Shown in pieces: positions 42,466 to 54,500 of a DNA stretch of 64,000 nt (positions are counted from its first letter, which is position 1; each line of letters opens with the position of its first letter). The notes beneath the pieces were generated by a model, which was not told the DNA's origin, made no database searches, and worked only from the letters and a program-made list of their open reading frames with translations. The stretch spans positions 7,587,001 through 7,651,000 of the forward strand of contig OX335652.1 of assembly GCA_946894095.1 (NCBI GenBank), read 5' to 3'. The position numbers and the translations under genes are program-made. The stretch is from Incurvaria masculella (Eukaryota; Arthropoda; Insecta; Lepidoptera; Incurvariidae).

Positions 42466-44102
42466 GGAAGAAGTGATTTCAATGCATCAGGATGGTAACT
42501 TGAAATATATTCGAGAAAATAATAAATCTTGATGATTTTTCGAACCAAAAAGCAATTTATTTCGTAAAGATTCGAGACATTGCTTTACGTCACCTAACTC
42601 TGTTATCATCGACATCCATGCGAGCAGGGGTCCTCGGCTCTTTTGATAGTGAAAAACGCAGACATTAATTTGGCTTTGAGTAGCACTGAACCAATGATTC
42701 AGAAGTTTGTAAAGAGTATGCATTACCTACGGGATAGTTCAAACCCGAACACATGCCCGAATACGGCGCGCTTTCTGCATAGCCGACGAATAGCGAACTG
42801 TTTTCTTCAAACTTTAACATTTAATATCTCCCTAAAGATATTAGTAACAATCGTAAAATTTTAAATACCAATAAATACACTTACACGAATTATTTTTTTG
42901 GAATGCTTTTTTTAAAAAAAATATAATATAATGAAGGAAAAATAGAGGCACGTCAGTTCGGAAATAATATAGATTTACACATGAACTAAGACTAAGATCT
43001 CCAAACTCTAAATTACTGCACATGTCCAATAATATTTAACGGCCTTTTTTAACTCATTGGCACATTTTATGATGAGAACACAAAAAGAAAGGATAAAAAA
43101 AAGAAGAAACGATTCCAAGAATGCGTCTAGCGTCCCTCACCCCGCATTCCCTGTCTATGAGTCACTGTTCACGTGCGCAGACGCCCCCTAACTATGCAGT
43201 GAATTGATCGATAAAACATATCGATTAATCTACGCAGAAAATACGCTCATTTAAAAGAAGTTTCGCAAACAATAAGACCAAGAAAATCTTTATCTTAAAA
43301 AAAATTATGAAACGTTTTAGAACAAACTGTACTAACTAAACTAATAAACAATTTTCATAAATGTATTCACACCAAAAACAGTTGCTGTTATAGAATGTAA
43401 AGGCTAGGACTCAGTGCAATATAAAACTGGAATCACATTTTTATCGATACTTTCGAAAAAAATCAGCATTTACATAACAATAACTGGTAGTTTTGGTACT
43501 GGTACTGGTATAATTGCCATGGTAGACAAATCGTTTTTATAATATATTTAATAAATTTTAGAGTAAAATAAAACGAACTTCCAAAAAAGATCAGTAATCG
43601 CTAATGCTATCGACAAAACACTGAACAATAACTAGTGTACGTCTCTATGTTGCGCCGGGGCTGCTGTGACGTCACACGCGCGGAATTTCGTCAAGCCCAC
43701 TGTGCAGTACGGATGGCAACAATGGGTGCCCTCGTACATTCTCGCCACTTTACCGACCTTTTCCAAGTGCTGCCATCCAGATGGCCACTTGGAATATTTT
43801 TTATCGGATAGCAGACTCTCTCAGCTTTACAATAAAGTCAGTAATACAGCAATCTGACGAAAAGAAAAAAAACAACTGTTGACTTTAACCAATTGTTCGC
43901 GCGTTTTATTTATAGATAGAACCACCTTTTATTTATTTAGCCATACTGAATAGTACAAACAGTTGGTGATCCATGGCAAGACAGAAAAATTGTCAAATGG
44001 TTCCTCCACCACTTACACTAAGCGATTTGCATATATACTCAGGAAAGGGAAAGCGGGAAATCACGACTTATACAGTCGTATTAATCATAAAATAGTGATA
44101 TG
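42466..44102. other. Intergenic, nothing recognised
   Basis: AT-rich; a CRE-like TGACGTCA at 43668-43675 with no gene beside it. Short ORFs only. Confidence 0.45.
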
Positions 44103-44428
44103 TAGCCCCGGTTGCACGAAGAAACGGCTGAGTTAATCAATGTTGAAACAAGTCACTTTTACTGAACTGCATAGAGTTCCTTCCATACTGTCCACACAAA
44201 GTGACGTGTTTGATCATACTTTGACGTTGATTTTGATTTTTTGTTCTTTCGTGCACTCGGCCCTTAGCCCCATTTGCACGAAGAGACGGCCGATTTAATC
44301 AATTTTCAAACACGTCACTTTTAGTGAACCGCATGGAGTTCCTTCTATACTGTCCATACAAAGTGACGTGTTTAATCGTACGTTGACGTTGATTTTGATT
44401 TTTTGTTTTTTCGTGCACTCGGTCCTTA
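44103..44428 (+). repeat. Two tandem copies of the palindromic GCCCCG element
   Basis: Copy 1 is 44103-44265 and copy 2 is 44266-44428. Each runs from GCCCC through AAGTGACGTGTTT to TCGTGCACTCGG. Each contains inverted GTCACTTTTA and AAAGTGACGTG segments. Confidence 0.7.
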
Positions 44429-45265
44429 GTCTGGCGATCACCCGTATTAAAGTTAGTCCGACCTCTCTGAATACTACTGTCTGTAGAAATTAAGATACCT
44501 ACTTTTTTACATATAATTTGACAGAAACGAACACGAGAAGCTTTCGTGTTCGCTTTCATGAGTACACCTCAAGGGTACACCCGCATTCCGTCGTACAATG
44601 GCATCACCCTAAACGCCACACATAGGGCTTTGACCCACATACGTTTTCCTGGCAAATTCGGCATCACTCCTGGAACAGAACGCAGAACCAGACCTAGATC
44701 TGTTAACTGTCACTTAAACGTCAGCATATCTACTCGGAATGCGAAAACGAGAAAGTCACAGATGAAAGTGAAACGCTTTCACCTGAGGTCATCAAACATC
44801 AAATGTTATGTTTGTGTCATCCCACTCTAATTAGAATAATCTGAAAGGGACAAGAAAGGATGACTCGTGGCTGTCATTTGATGAGTACGAAAGCGTTGTG
44901 ACTCACCAGTGACTCACGAGGGAGATGCTCATGAGTAGCATCAAATCTATCAATGCTATCAAATCGCCTAAAACACATCGTTTTTAATTTTAATTTCGAA
45001 TCGATTAAAAATTAGGTGAGTTTTTAATTAATATAGATAGAAAATTAGTGGTCTAGCGCATTTGCATTCTGAGATTAGAAGAATCTTAGAGTGTGTAATG
45101 TCAAAGTGACGTTCATCTCTGCACTTGTTTCGTTTGGGCGTTCAATCAAACTAGAGGGTTCCTCTGAGCCGTTCCGACTCATTCCGTTCTGTAACGGACA
45201 GGTCAGAGCTGAATGGAACCATGTTTTGCCCGAACAAACTCCATTTTATATGTTCTGTGGACATA
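44429..45265. other. Intergenic, FNBP4 upstream region
   Basis: Contains a perfect inverted repeat CGAACACGAGAA/TTTCGTGTTCG (44527-44552), also seen in shorter form near 39300. Nothing coding. Confidence 0.45.
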
Positions 45266-45275
45266 GTCACGTGAC
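45266..45275. promoter_or_regulatory. E-box palindrome GTCACGTGAC upstream of FNBP4
   Basis: Perfect CLEAR/USF-type E-box, 124 bp before the FNBP4 start codon. The motif is seen; its function is inferred. Confidence 0.5.
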
Positions 45276-45284
45276 TTATCTTCC

Positions 45285-45297
45285 AAAATGGCCGCCG
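45285..45297 (+). promoter_or_regulatory. YY1/Pho-like AAAATGGCCGCC site
   Basis: Matches the AAnATGGCnGC core found near start sites of many housekeeping genes. Ten bases after the E-box. Confidence 0.45.
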
Positions 45298-45338
45298 AAC
45301 GTATTTTTTGGCAGAGCGGATATGGGAGTGATTTGTGA
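45288..45338 (+). CDS. Possible upstream ORF of FNBP4, 16 codons
   Basis: ATG to TGA reading MAAERIFWQSGYGSDL, ending 60 bp before the main start. Relevant only if transcription starts upstream of 45288, which is unknown. Confidence 0.3.
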   Translation: MAAERIFWQSGYGSDL

Positions 45339-45398
45339 TAAAACTTGCCCGTAACGCTAATTTTAGCGATTCACTAAAAACGATTCGCAAGGATAAAA

Positions 45399-45552
45399 AT
45401 GAGCGGTGCTAACCCGCTCGTTGGTTTGATAGGGAACTACGAGTCTGGCTCGGACTCGGAGGTAGAGTCCGAGGTTCCCAAGCCGGCGCCGCTTGTTGGG
45501 GCTACCCCAGCAAACGCTCCAGTTACTCACCCCGCACCCATTTCTCATTGCC
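45399..45552 (+). CDS. FNBP4: FNBP4 exon 1
   Basis: MSGANPLVGLIGNYESGSDS then acidic and proline-rich sequence. The LLG.Y..SDSE start is the conserved FNBP4 opening. Donor GTAAGT. Confidence 0.85.
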
Positions 45553-48500
45553 GTAAGTCAATTTAAATAAGACGTAATATATAGTTAACTTGTATCACTA
45601 ATCTATTTGCACAATAAGTTTGGGACATGTGCGCGTATTTTTAGTCGGAGGTTTCCATTAGCATCGCTACTTGACTGAAGGCTGTCATTTCGGAAAGGGC
45701 GGATAGGGTTTCGTAGACAGTCGCCTTCATAGCAAATATCTGGGTGGAGAAACTTAGAATTGAAAGAACTCTGACAAGAAGAAATTATTATTTATAAAAA
45801 TCTAGCTACGCATTTTGGTTATTTTTGTATTTACCTATTGTGAAAATTTCATTTGCCTACCTATTACGGTTCATGAGATACAGCCCTGTGACAGATGGAC
45901 GGAGAGGACGACTTATAGGGTTCCGTTGGTACCCTTTGAGTACGGAACCCTAATAACATGATCCCCTTAAACCATCAAAATGCTCAAGATAACTTAACCT
46001 AAACTATTTCATCAATTTGTCGCCCTACAATACTATGCACTAAAATTTTACACAAGCTACTTTAAACTACTATTATAACATGAATAAAGTCTTGCAGTAG
46101 TATCCAACGGCAGATGGATAAATATGAATTAGACTCGAAGCGTGGCGTCTGTCTTAAAAATGTACCCCCATACATACAGGATCATAGATAAAAAGAAAGG
46201 AGATATGGCACCTAACCTATGAGAAACGCTGTCTTCAATTTTCAAAATCTACCAACCCAACTTGTATACCACACACAAATATAGTTGTAGACATATTGGA
46301 GGGTTTGTGTGGGTGGAAATTGACTTGAGGAACGGATTTTTAGAGCACATTCGTGCGCATAGGCAATGTTGCCACTGTATAGCATACGACACGCTGATGG
46401 ATTCCCATACAATTATGTACCTATATGGTCACTTTGACCATATGTCGGAGACCGCTTGCTACTTGTACAGGATGTAGGTACTTTCTTATAATGTATCTTG
46501 GATGTGAATGTTCAGCTTGGTCGGCGTGCTACGATGAGGGTAGTGGCTACACCTACTACTGGCACCAGCTCACCAACGCGGTGACGTGGGAAGCTCCACC
46601 CGAGTACCTTCTTGCGCTTAAGCTCGCCAGTCAGAAGCTTGCATCACCAGGTCAACTATTATTTGAATTCATTCCAACATTGTATTGTATTGTTTAGTCT
46701 TCTTCTATAGAAAGTACACTGCACTCAGATTTGTCATATTTTATCATTTGATATGTATACATTGATAATAGGTAATTTCTTAATTATTATTAATACCTTT
46801 GCCCTGAGGCTTGCAATGAAATTTTACCCTAGATCCACACATACCTTTTTTTAACATTCAGTTGCGTGATCATTTTCCAATTCAGTTATGTACTATTTTA
46901 GAAAACAATTTTCGATTATTTCTATTACCTTCTACCTACCTTATCCGTAGGAGAACAGCTATATGACTAAAAATTTCTATGGGAAATTTTTAATGTTGGC
47001 TCATCCAAAGTCGGTCGCAGAGAGAGAACAATACAATTGTAGGTGAGGGAAGGAGACAGTGAAAATAATTACAATTTGTTTGTCAGTAAATCTTCTTGAC
47101 TTAAAAGTTACGCTGGTTTTCTTTTTATAGCTCAAAGTGAAGTGACCGCCGATGAATGGAGACTGTACCAACTGGCGCTTGCAGAGAATCAGACGTCTAA
47201 GGCAGGCCCCAAGCCTGCAGCGCCTAGCTTGGCAAAGCCAGGAACCAAGATAAATGAGAAGAAACATAGTAATTTGAAGAAAAGAAGGGCTAGCAGTGAT
47301 TCGGAGGATGAGTAGGTTTCATATCTAGTGTAGTCCTTCCTTATTTTTGCAAATTTTGTTTATTTATACTGTCTATTGTTCAATTAGAACAGGTCAATCA
47401 TTTTGTGTACTTAGGTAGCATGCATGTTGAGTGAGACTGCTGGTAATAAATTCAATGATAGAAAATATGGTTTGGACATTTAGAACGAATGAGTTATAAG
47501 ACAATGACAAATACTATTTATAGCGCGAATTTGGTTGCAAAATTCACAAGAGTGTACATACCTGTCGAAGAAGTGCTCTATCATCTACCTTCCTATCTGG
47601 GGAAACGGAGTGATGATTATATCATTTGCATGGACTGCTAACATCGACTCGACATTGCCTATAAACTGAAGCCGTGCTAATCGAATCCCTCCTAATTCAG
47701 TGATCACGGTTCTCTGCCTCAGTCAAATCACAATCTCAGATCAAATAAGAAAAAGAGCTTCAAGACAATCTGTAAAGGCTATAAATATGTGGGCCGAGGA
47801 GCAGTTAGGACCTTTTTTTTTGTTAAGCGTGCCTAATGATGCTCAAGGGCTTTCTCGGAGCCGGCAAAAATCTAGCCAACCTGCCTGGTCCTTCTTCTTA
47901 TAACTTTTAATGGACTCAGTAGTATTTTGCAGCTAATACTTTGGCAGAGAGTTCAATCCATGCTTTGAAACGTTTCCAGAAATAGCTAATTCTAGTAATA
48001 GTAGTCAAACTAAAAAGTTATGAGGGAGTTAGTTCCTACTAAGTTCCACTTTTATGAAGATGAATATACTAAGCTTCAAAGGATGCACTTTATTCTATGT
48101 ATCCAATCCACTAGTAATCCAATAAACTAGGTATCCAAAATACATAAAATATTAATGTTCTTAATTTCTTACATTGCAGAAAAATTGAGCTCATTACATC
48201 CTATTATAATACTGATTCTGATTCGGAGCCTGAAAATCCAGTTGCATCATCGCTGAAACAAGAACCCATTGTTATAACGCAACCTGTTCCCGTAACTAAA
48301 CCAAATCCAAAAATAAGTAAAAAAGTACCCAAGAAACATAAGGCAAAACCTCTTGAGTATGGGCCAACTTTACCACCCAACCAGGAATATACAGTGCCTA
48401 TTGGTCCAGAGCTGCCACCTGAATATCAAGAGGTTAATGAACAACCCAGTGGTGCTGAGGTGGAATCTCCAGCAGCGAATGTCAGTAAAACTGTTGAGGC

Positions 48501-51500
48501 CACAGAAACATCCGATGCCAGTAAAGCTGTTACGGGTACAGATACAACTGATGCCAGTAAAACTATTATGTGTAAGGAAATTGGAATAGAGGTAATTATT
48601 AATAATATTGATGCACACATTAGTTGAGTTTTGGGCACCTATGATGAAAAAAGAAAACTGATAACGCGACAACAATAACATTGGCACTTCTTTTCATTCA
48701 ATGATCTACTTTCATGTTGTAATTAATACAATATCCTTGATCATTCACTACAACATTTCCATGTTGTACTGATGTGGTTGTGGTCTTTTGAAATTCATAT
48801 CAGTTGGGATGGAAATGTTTGGTTGTGGTTATGGATGATGGCATTTTTGTAGTTTGAATGATAAGATTCTGTTGATACGGTTATTCTGCGACATGATGGT
48901 TAAGTTTTCAATCTGAGGTGCTTAATGATGACCTGCCGCCTAGCTTGAGTCTCAGACATTGAGATTCGCGGGATTCTGAGTTAATTCCATGGTTTTTAAT
49001 TAGTTTTGTTGTCTAATCTGTTTCAATATTATTTAATTTACTTTTCAGGAAAAAAGTAATGGTACAAGCATTGAAACTGACAATGCAGATAGCCAGGATG
49101 AACAATTGCTGATGGAGGAGCTGTTAAACAAGGCCAAGATACTGGAGAACCTAGGCGGAGAGCTACCCACAGATTTGAAAAAGTTGATTAAGCCAATCAG
49201 TCAGAAATCTTCACGAGCCACTTCCCCAGACACGAGCAATCATGTTGATGACACCAGTCGCGAAAGTAGGAGCACTACTATAGACACCAATATAGATGAT
49301 CTGCTCGAAGAAATTGAAAAAAAAGAGTTGCCTAAAAGATTACAACCAAAAAAGATAGTTGAAAAAATTGATATGTTTAGTGATGATGCCAACTTTCCCT
49401 CTAACGATTTTGAAGATCTAGTCACTAAAACTGCAGAAAATTCGTCCGTATTGAGTTCTGAACCTGATGCAAAAGCAGATGTAAAGCAAGAAATTAAATC
49501 GTTGTTCCCGAGTAGCAAAGAACTAGTAATCGAAGCGTCATCTTCAATAATAGAACAGACTCTAGTGGCGCCTGGTTCAAATTGTCTCTTCCCTAGCGCT
49601 ACACACATCGAAAGAGCCCCTGTCGCTTTGGTGACCCCTCCTCCAGAAGTAAAACAATTGGAAACTGTAAGTAATGCAGCCCTTGAGAAAAAAGGTGAAA
49701 ATATTTATATGTCCACAACTGAAGGAATGGAACCGATGCCGAAAAAACGCAAGCGGATTTCAAGTAATGTTTTACCTGAACCAAAAAAATCAGAAGTACC
49801 TTCATACACAACTAAGTACTCGCAATATATCGATGGTTTTTCAAATGAAAGGACAGGCTTAGGTTTCAGTAAGAACAATGATGAATCAGAGGAACCCATC
49901 AAAAAGACATTTTCCTATGGTAACTATGCAAAACAAGGGGTGATGATGTTCACAAAAGGAGAGACGTTAAATGAAGAGAAGGTGGAAAACGTTAATACTA
50001 GCGAAAAGGAGGTCGAATCACTTTCGGATATCCTGGAGTCAAAGTTGAAGTTTTTGAATCAGCAGTCTATAGCGATATCTCCGGTTCAAGAGATGACTAT
50101 ACAGATGCAGGTAACTGTCTAATGCATATTGATTTCTCTCTAGTAAACTGAAATTGTTCTTTCGTTGGCCTCTTAAGGTGGGCCTTCCCACTCAATTCCC
50201 CATACAAACGTGGAAAGAATTAGTCATCAGATATAGCTTGTTTTATGAAAATTTATAATAAATTTGGTTTTTGTTAGATTTTTCACTACAGCGGTCGTGG
50301 TTTACTTTTAGCTATAAGCTATGTGCGTTATCTGCTTTTTGGACATGTTGCATCCTCCTCATCATGGAGCCTGTCTTTTTTTTTGCAACAGCGAAGGTCT
50401 CAGAGACCAATAGCACAGTTTTGTACCGTGCCCGCTAATGAGTTTGTCCCGCCGGGAAGGGCCACCTTAAATTCATTCGGGAACAAAACATATCACAACT
50501 TATGCAAACATATTACAGAAGACCTTTGCTTAACCTGGGTTTGGACGGACCAGCATAACACAGGTTATAATGGAAATACGATTCTTCACATTTTCACATT
50601 GGCTTATAATTTCAAGATTTTGTCTCTGTTAATTTACGTTCAATATAGCATGGAACTAACCACATGTATAGAAAAAAAAATATGTGGAGCTGTGGTGTAA
50701 CGATAGTCCACTGTAGATGATATCTAGTCCTTGCTGTCATGTTTCTAAAAGTATATAAATAAGTTTGTTCAAGATGAATGATAAAAAGCAGTCGACTAGC
50801 GATTTTAGAGATATAGTTGCTACATTTATTATTTTTTCTTTTTTTCAAACTGCAATTTGTCTATCCATTAATCAGTTTTTTGTGTCTGTAGGGTAGGAGT
50901 TAGGGCCGAGTGCACGAAAGGACAAAAAATCAAAATCAACATCAACATATGATTAAAAACGTCACTTTGTATGGACAGTATGAAAGGAACTCCATGCGGT
51001 TCACTAAAAGTGACGTGTTTGAACAACTTATTGATTAACCCACACGTCTTTTCGTGCAATCGGGGCTTAGGCCCGAGTGCACGACGCTTCGTAAAATGTT
51101 ATCCGTTACTGATTACATTTGACGATGATGTGACGGCTAATCGCCCATCATATGAAATTGCGTTGCACGTAACATATTTTCGTCAAAGTTAGCTTGCCAG
51201 GAGTCAGACCACAAATAGTCCCTCGAAACAATCGGCAAAAATGTTTGCTGTATGGCAACTCTTAGCACCGCCTGAGCTGACATAGTACTGCCCTTCTCTC
51301 ACAGTACATAAACAGAAAGGGACATGCACAATTGAAGCACCATCTAGCGTCAACCATTCGTACTAACAAACAAAAAAGTTGCTCCTGGAGCCGCGGGGTG
51401 GCGTTACTAGCGCCCAATATGTCGGCTTGCTATCAGCTGTTGGTAGCACCACAGATTACATAGATTTGGCGCCGAAATTTTTAATCTGTGGAACCGAGTG

Positions 51501-54500
51501 CCAGGCAAATAATTATGAAAAACAAAGCATTGCATTCCATTAATGACGACGTTTGCCTATTATTTAAGGTCCAATAAGACTACAATAATATAAAAATAGT
51601 AACTTTTGATACTTTTAATTATAATTTGATCGTGATTTTGACGGTGATCAATGGGTCCGGAGTGTTTACGATTAGCGGTTAACATCAGCGGTCAACGTAA
51701 TGTTTAAGTTTCGTGCAACGCAAAATTTGCCTGATCAGGCCTTAATCATAGGTTGACGGTGATGTTGACGAGCAAGACGGTACGTGCAACCGGGGCTTAG
51801 TCTTGCGTGTGGCAAATGTCCCGTAACATTTCTACTATTTTTAATGGTATTGTGACCATAAATTTAAATCATACTTTAGTATCTCTAAATACAAAGTGAT
51901 TAGAGAACATTGCAAAATAATAGAATCATAGGTGTTATTCGATATTCACTTTGCAATGAGTAAAAGTTTAAATATATCAATCCAATTTTGTTTTTCTAAT
52001 GTAAATAAAAATCCACATTTAAAGCCAACCTCGAACAGTCACCCATCTAGAGCCCTACCATGGTGTCCACCATGGGGCTACCGAGGCTGACGACATTTGA
52101 TCATCTATAGACTATATTGCAAGGCTTAATTTTCTGGAAGAAGCTTACTGAGCATCTAGAATATTAGAAAAAATTATAAAACTGGTTTTTCCAAAACTAA
52201 AATGTATTAAAATATTGCAAATTGTTGCCAAAACAGCGACATTTTTTAGAAGACACCGTGTCATACATTATTTTAAATGTAATAGTCAACGTTCATGTTA
52301 CCATATTTACATCAACATTGATGCAGTTTGTTCCACTCGGTTAGATAAGAAATGATTTCTTGGGTTAGAGTTGAAGCTATTTTGGTTAAGTTTTAAAGAA
52401 TGTCCACGAAGTCTTTCATTAGCATTAATAGTAAATATTTTTCGAACATTGTCCATTTAAAATTTTAAAAGTTTCGATCAAGTCACCCCGGTGGCTTCTT
52501 TCTCCCAGCGTAGGCAGGCCCAGTGCACGATTACTTTAGTTTCGTCCACGATTGCAGAGTCTGGGCGCGGCGTACGCGGTGGGAGCGCTCACGGCGGCGT
52601 ACTGGCGCGGCTGGCTGGCGGCCGCGGCCGGCTCGCTGGCGCGGCTCGAGGCGGCCGCCGCGCCGCCCGGCTGGCTGTGCGAGTTCCATAGGTACACCCA
52701 CCTTTCTCTACTGTACCCCACTACTCGCACGCGACGCGCCTCGCCACAGCCTCGGACAGCTCGCCTCCAAGCTTTATTCTGTTAGGCCAACGTCCATCCT
52801 GTCTTTTTTGTACAATGTCTCGATCGGTTCACCGGGGCTTTAGAGTCGGATCGTTTGCGAAAACTGCACGTAATCTTACATGTGCGACATTTTGTGAATT
52901 TTCTCTGTCCTTACGACTTCACCCCACTGCATCTGCATTTCCGATTCACGAATAAATTTTTTTTTTTGCTAGACTGGAATTGGATGAGACTAAAAAACAA
53001 TATACACAATAATAAGGAATGTCCTGGCATGGCATCTACTTCCCATGTGGTGTGTTAGGCTAATATCTGACGTTCAGTTTGGTATTAGCCATCCATGTCC
53101 AGTTACATAAAAAAAATACAAGAAGATAAATTACAATAAACTTTTTGAGATTCTTAAAGAGTGGGAAATCAGTCTTATATTACGGGTGAGTAAAATGAGG
53201 ATGTAAATGAACAAAAGAATATTCCACCGTTACACACTAAGTTAAGCTCGTAGAGTTGAAAGTTAGTAAGGAATGTTTATATTTTTTTAATATGTCCATT
53301 CGCCCATCCATACTTCCGTCTATGTCATAGTTTTGGAAATCCATATTTTTTTCATGTTTTGAATAATATGTTGAATGTGTAATATTGTTAATTCAAAAAC
53401 ATACATGTAAGTAAATTGCAGAAAACCTTTTTCTTCAATGTACCTGTCTATCCAAACAACAGTGGGATATGTTTTAATGCAAGCTTGCGGTTTTTTTTTA
53501 TTCTATTGTGGTGCATTATGTTATATATTATCCTAGAAATTCAGATAACTTCTTGAATGTTTGCCTTAAGGCGGCCCAACCCGGCGGGCCTAACTCATTC
53601 GCGGGCACAGTACAAAACCGTGCTGTTGCGCTCTGGGACCTTCTCTGTTTCAAAGAATAAGACAGGCTCCGTGATGAGGAAGATGCAACATGTCCACAAA
53701 AAAGACAATGTGCATAGTGTATGATTTGGTAAGATTTACGAAAATTTTAATTTCAAAACGACTTATAGCTAAAAGTAAACCACGACCGCTGTAGTCAAAA
53801 ATCTAACAAAAACCAAATAGTTCATAAATCTTGATTAAATAAGCTATGTCTGATGACTAATCTTTTTACGATATTCTAACTTTGTCATTGCGTAATCCAC
53901 CTCCAAAGTTATCGTATAAAACGCGCGAAAAATTCGAACTTTCGGACCTTATAACTTAGAAACCAAACACAATTTTACAATGCCAATGGTCATCAGACAT
54001 CTAGTTCGATAAAATAAAGCTATTTTGAGCAAAATTTTGGATCTCTGATAAGAAATATGGGCGTGATCTTCTTTCCCCTTTTGTATGGGGAGATGAGCGG
54101 GTTGGGCCACCTTAATGTTACCTTTATTTAGAACTCAAAATCTGAAATACTTGAGATATTCACATAATGAGGATGCATTCAGTTCTTTTTTTGGTAAAAA
54201 ATCTCATTATAAAAATTTATTTAAATAATTATTAAATTTCTATGTGTAGGATGTAATGTTATTGTGAGCAGTCTAGTATTTTTTAGGTACCTAAATACTT
54301 GTCTTGGCAGAGATGTTACTGAAACTATCTTTAGTTTTCTTTATTGACTAGCTCATCTCAATTACATGATATCTCTGTATGTACTGTGTTTATGATGTGA
54401 TAATTTACCTAGCTGTGATATTAACGCTGTGATACATTTTACAAAATAAAAAATATTTGTATTGAAGTGTGAAGTTTTTGTTTATGTTTACTTAAAAACA

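Larger units (their letters stand above)
46651..49048. other. FNBP4 introns 2-4
   Basis: Introns 46651-47130, 47312-48179 and 48592-49048. AT-rich, with no repeat copy I recognise. Confidence 0.5.

Noticed and set aside
43668..43675. CRE site TGACGTCA as a promoter
   Set aside because: No gene start nearby; a chance 8-mer is plausible.
49240..49608. 122-codon antisense ORF over FNBP4 exon 5
   Set aside because: Shadow of the coding exon.
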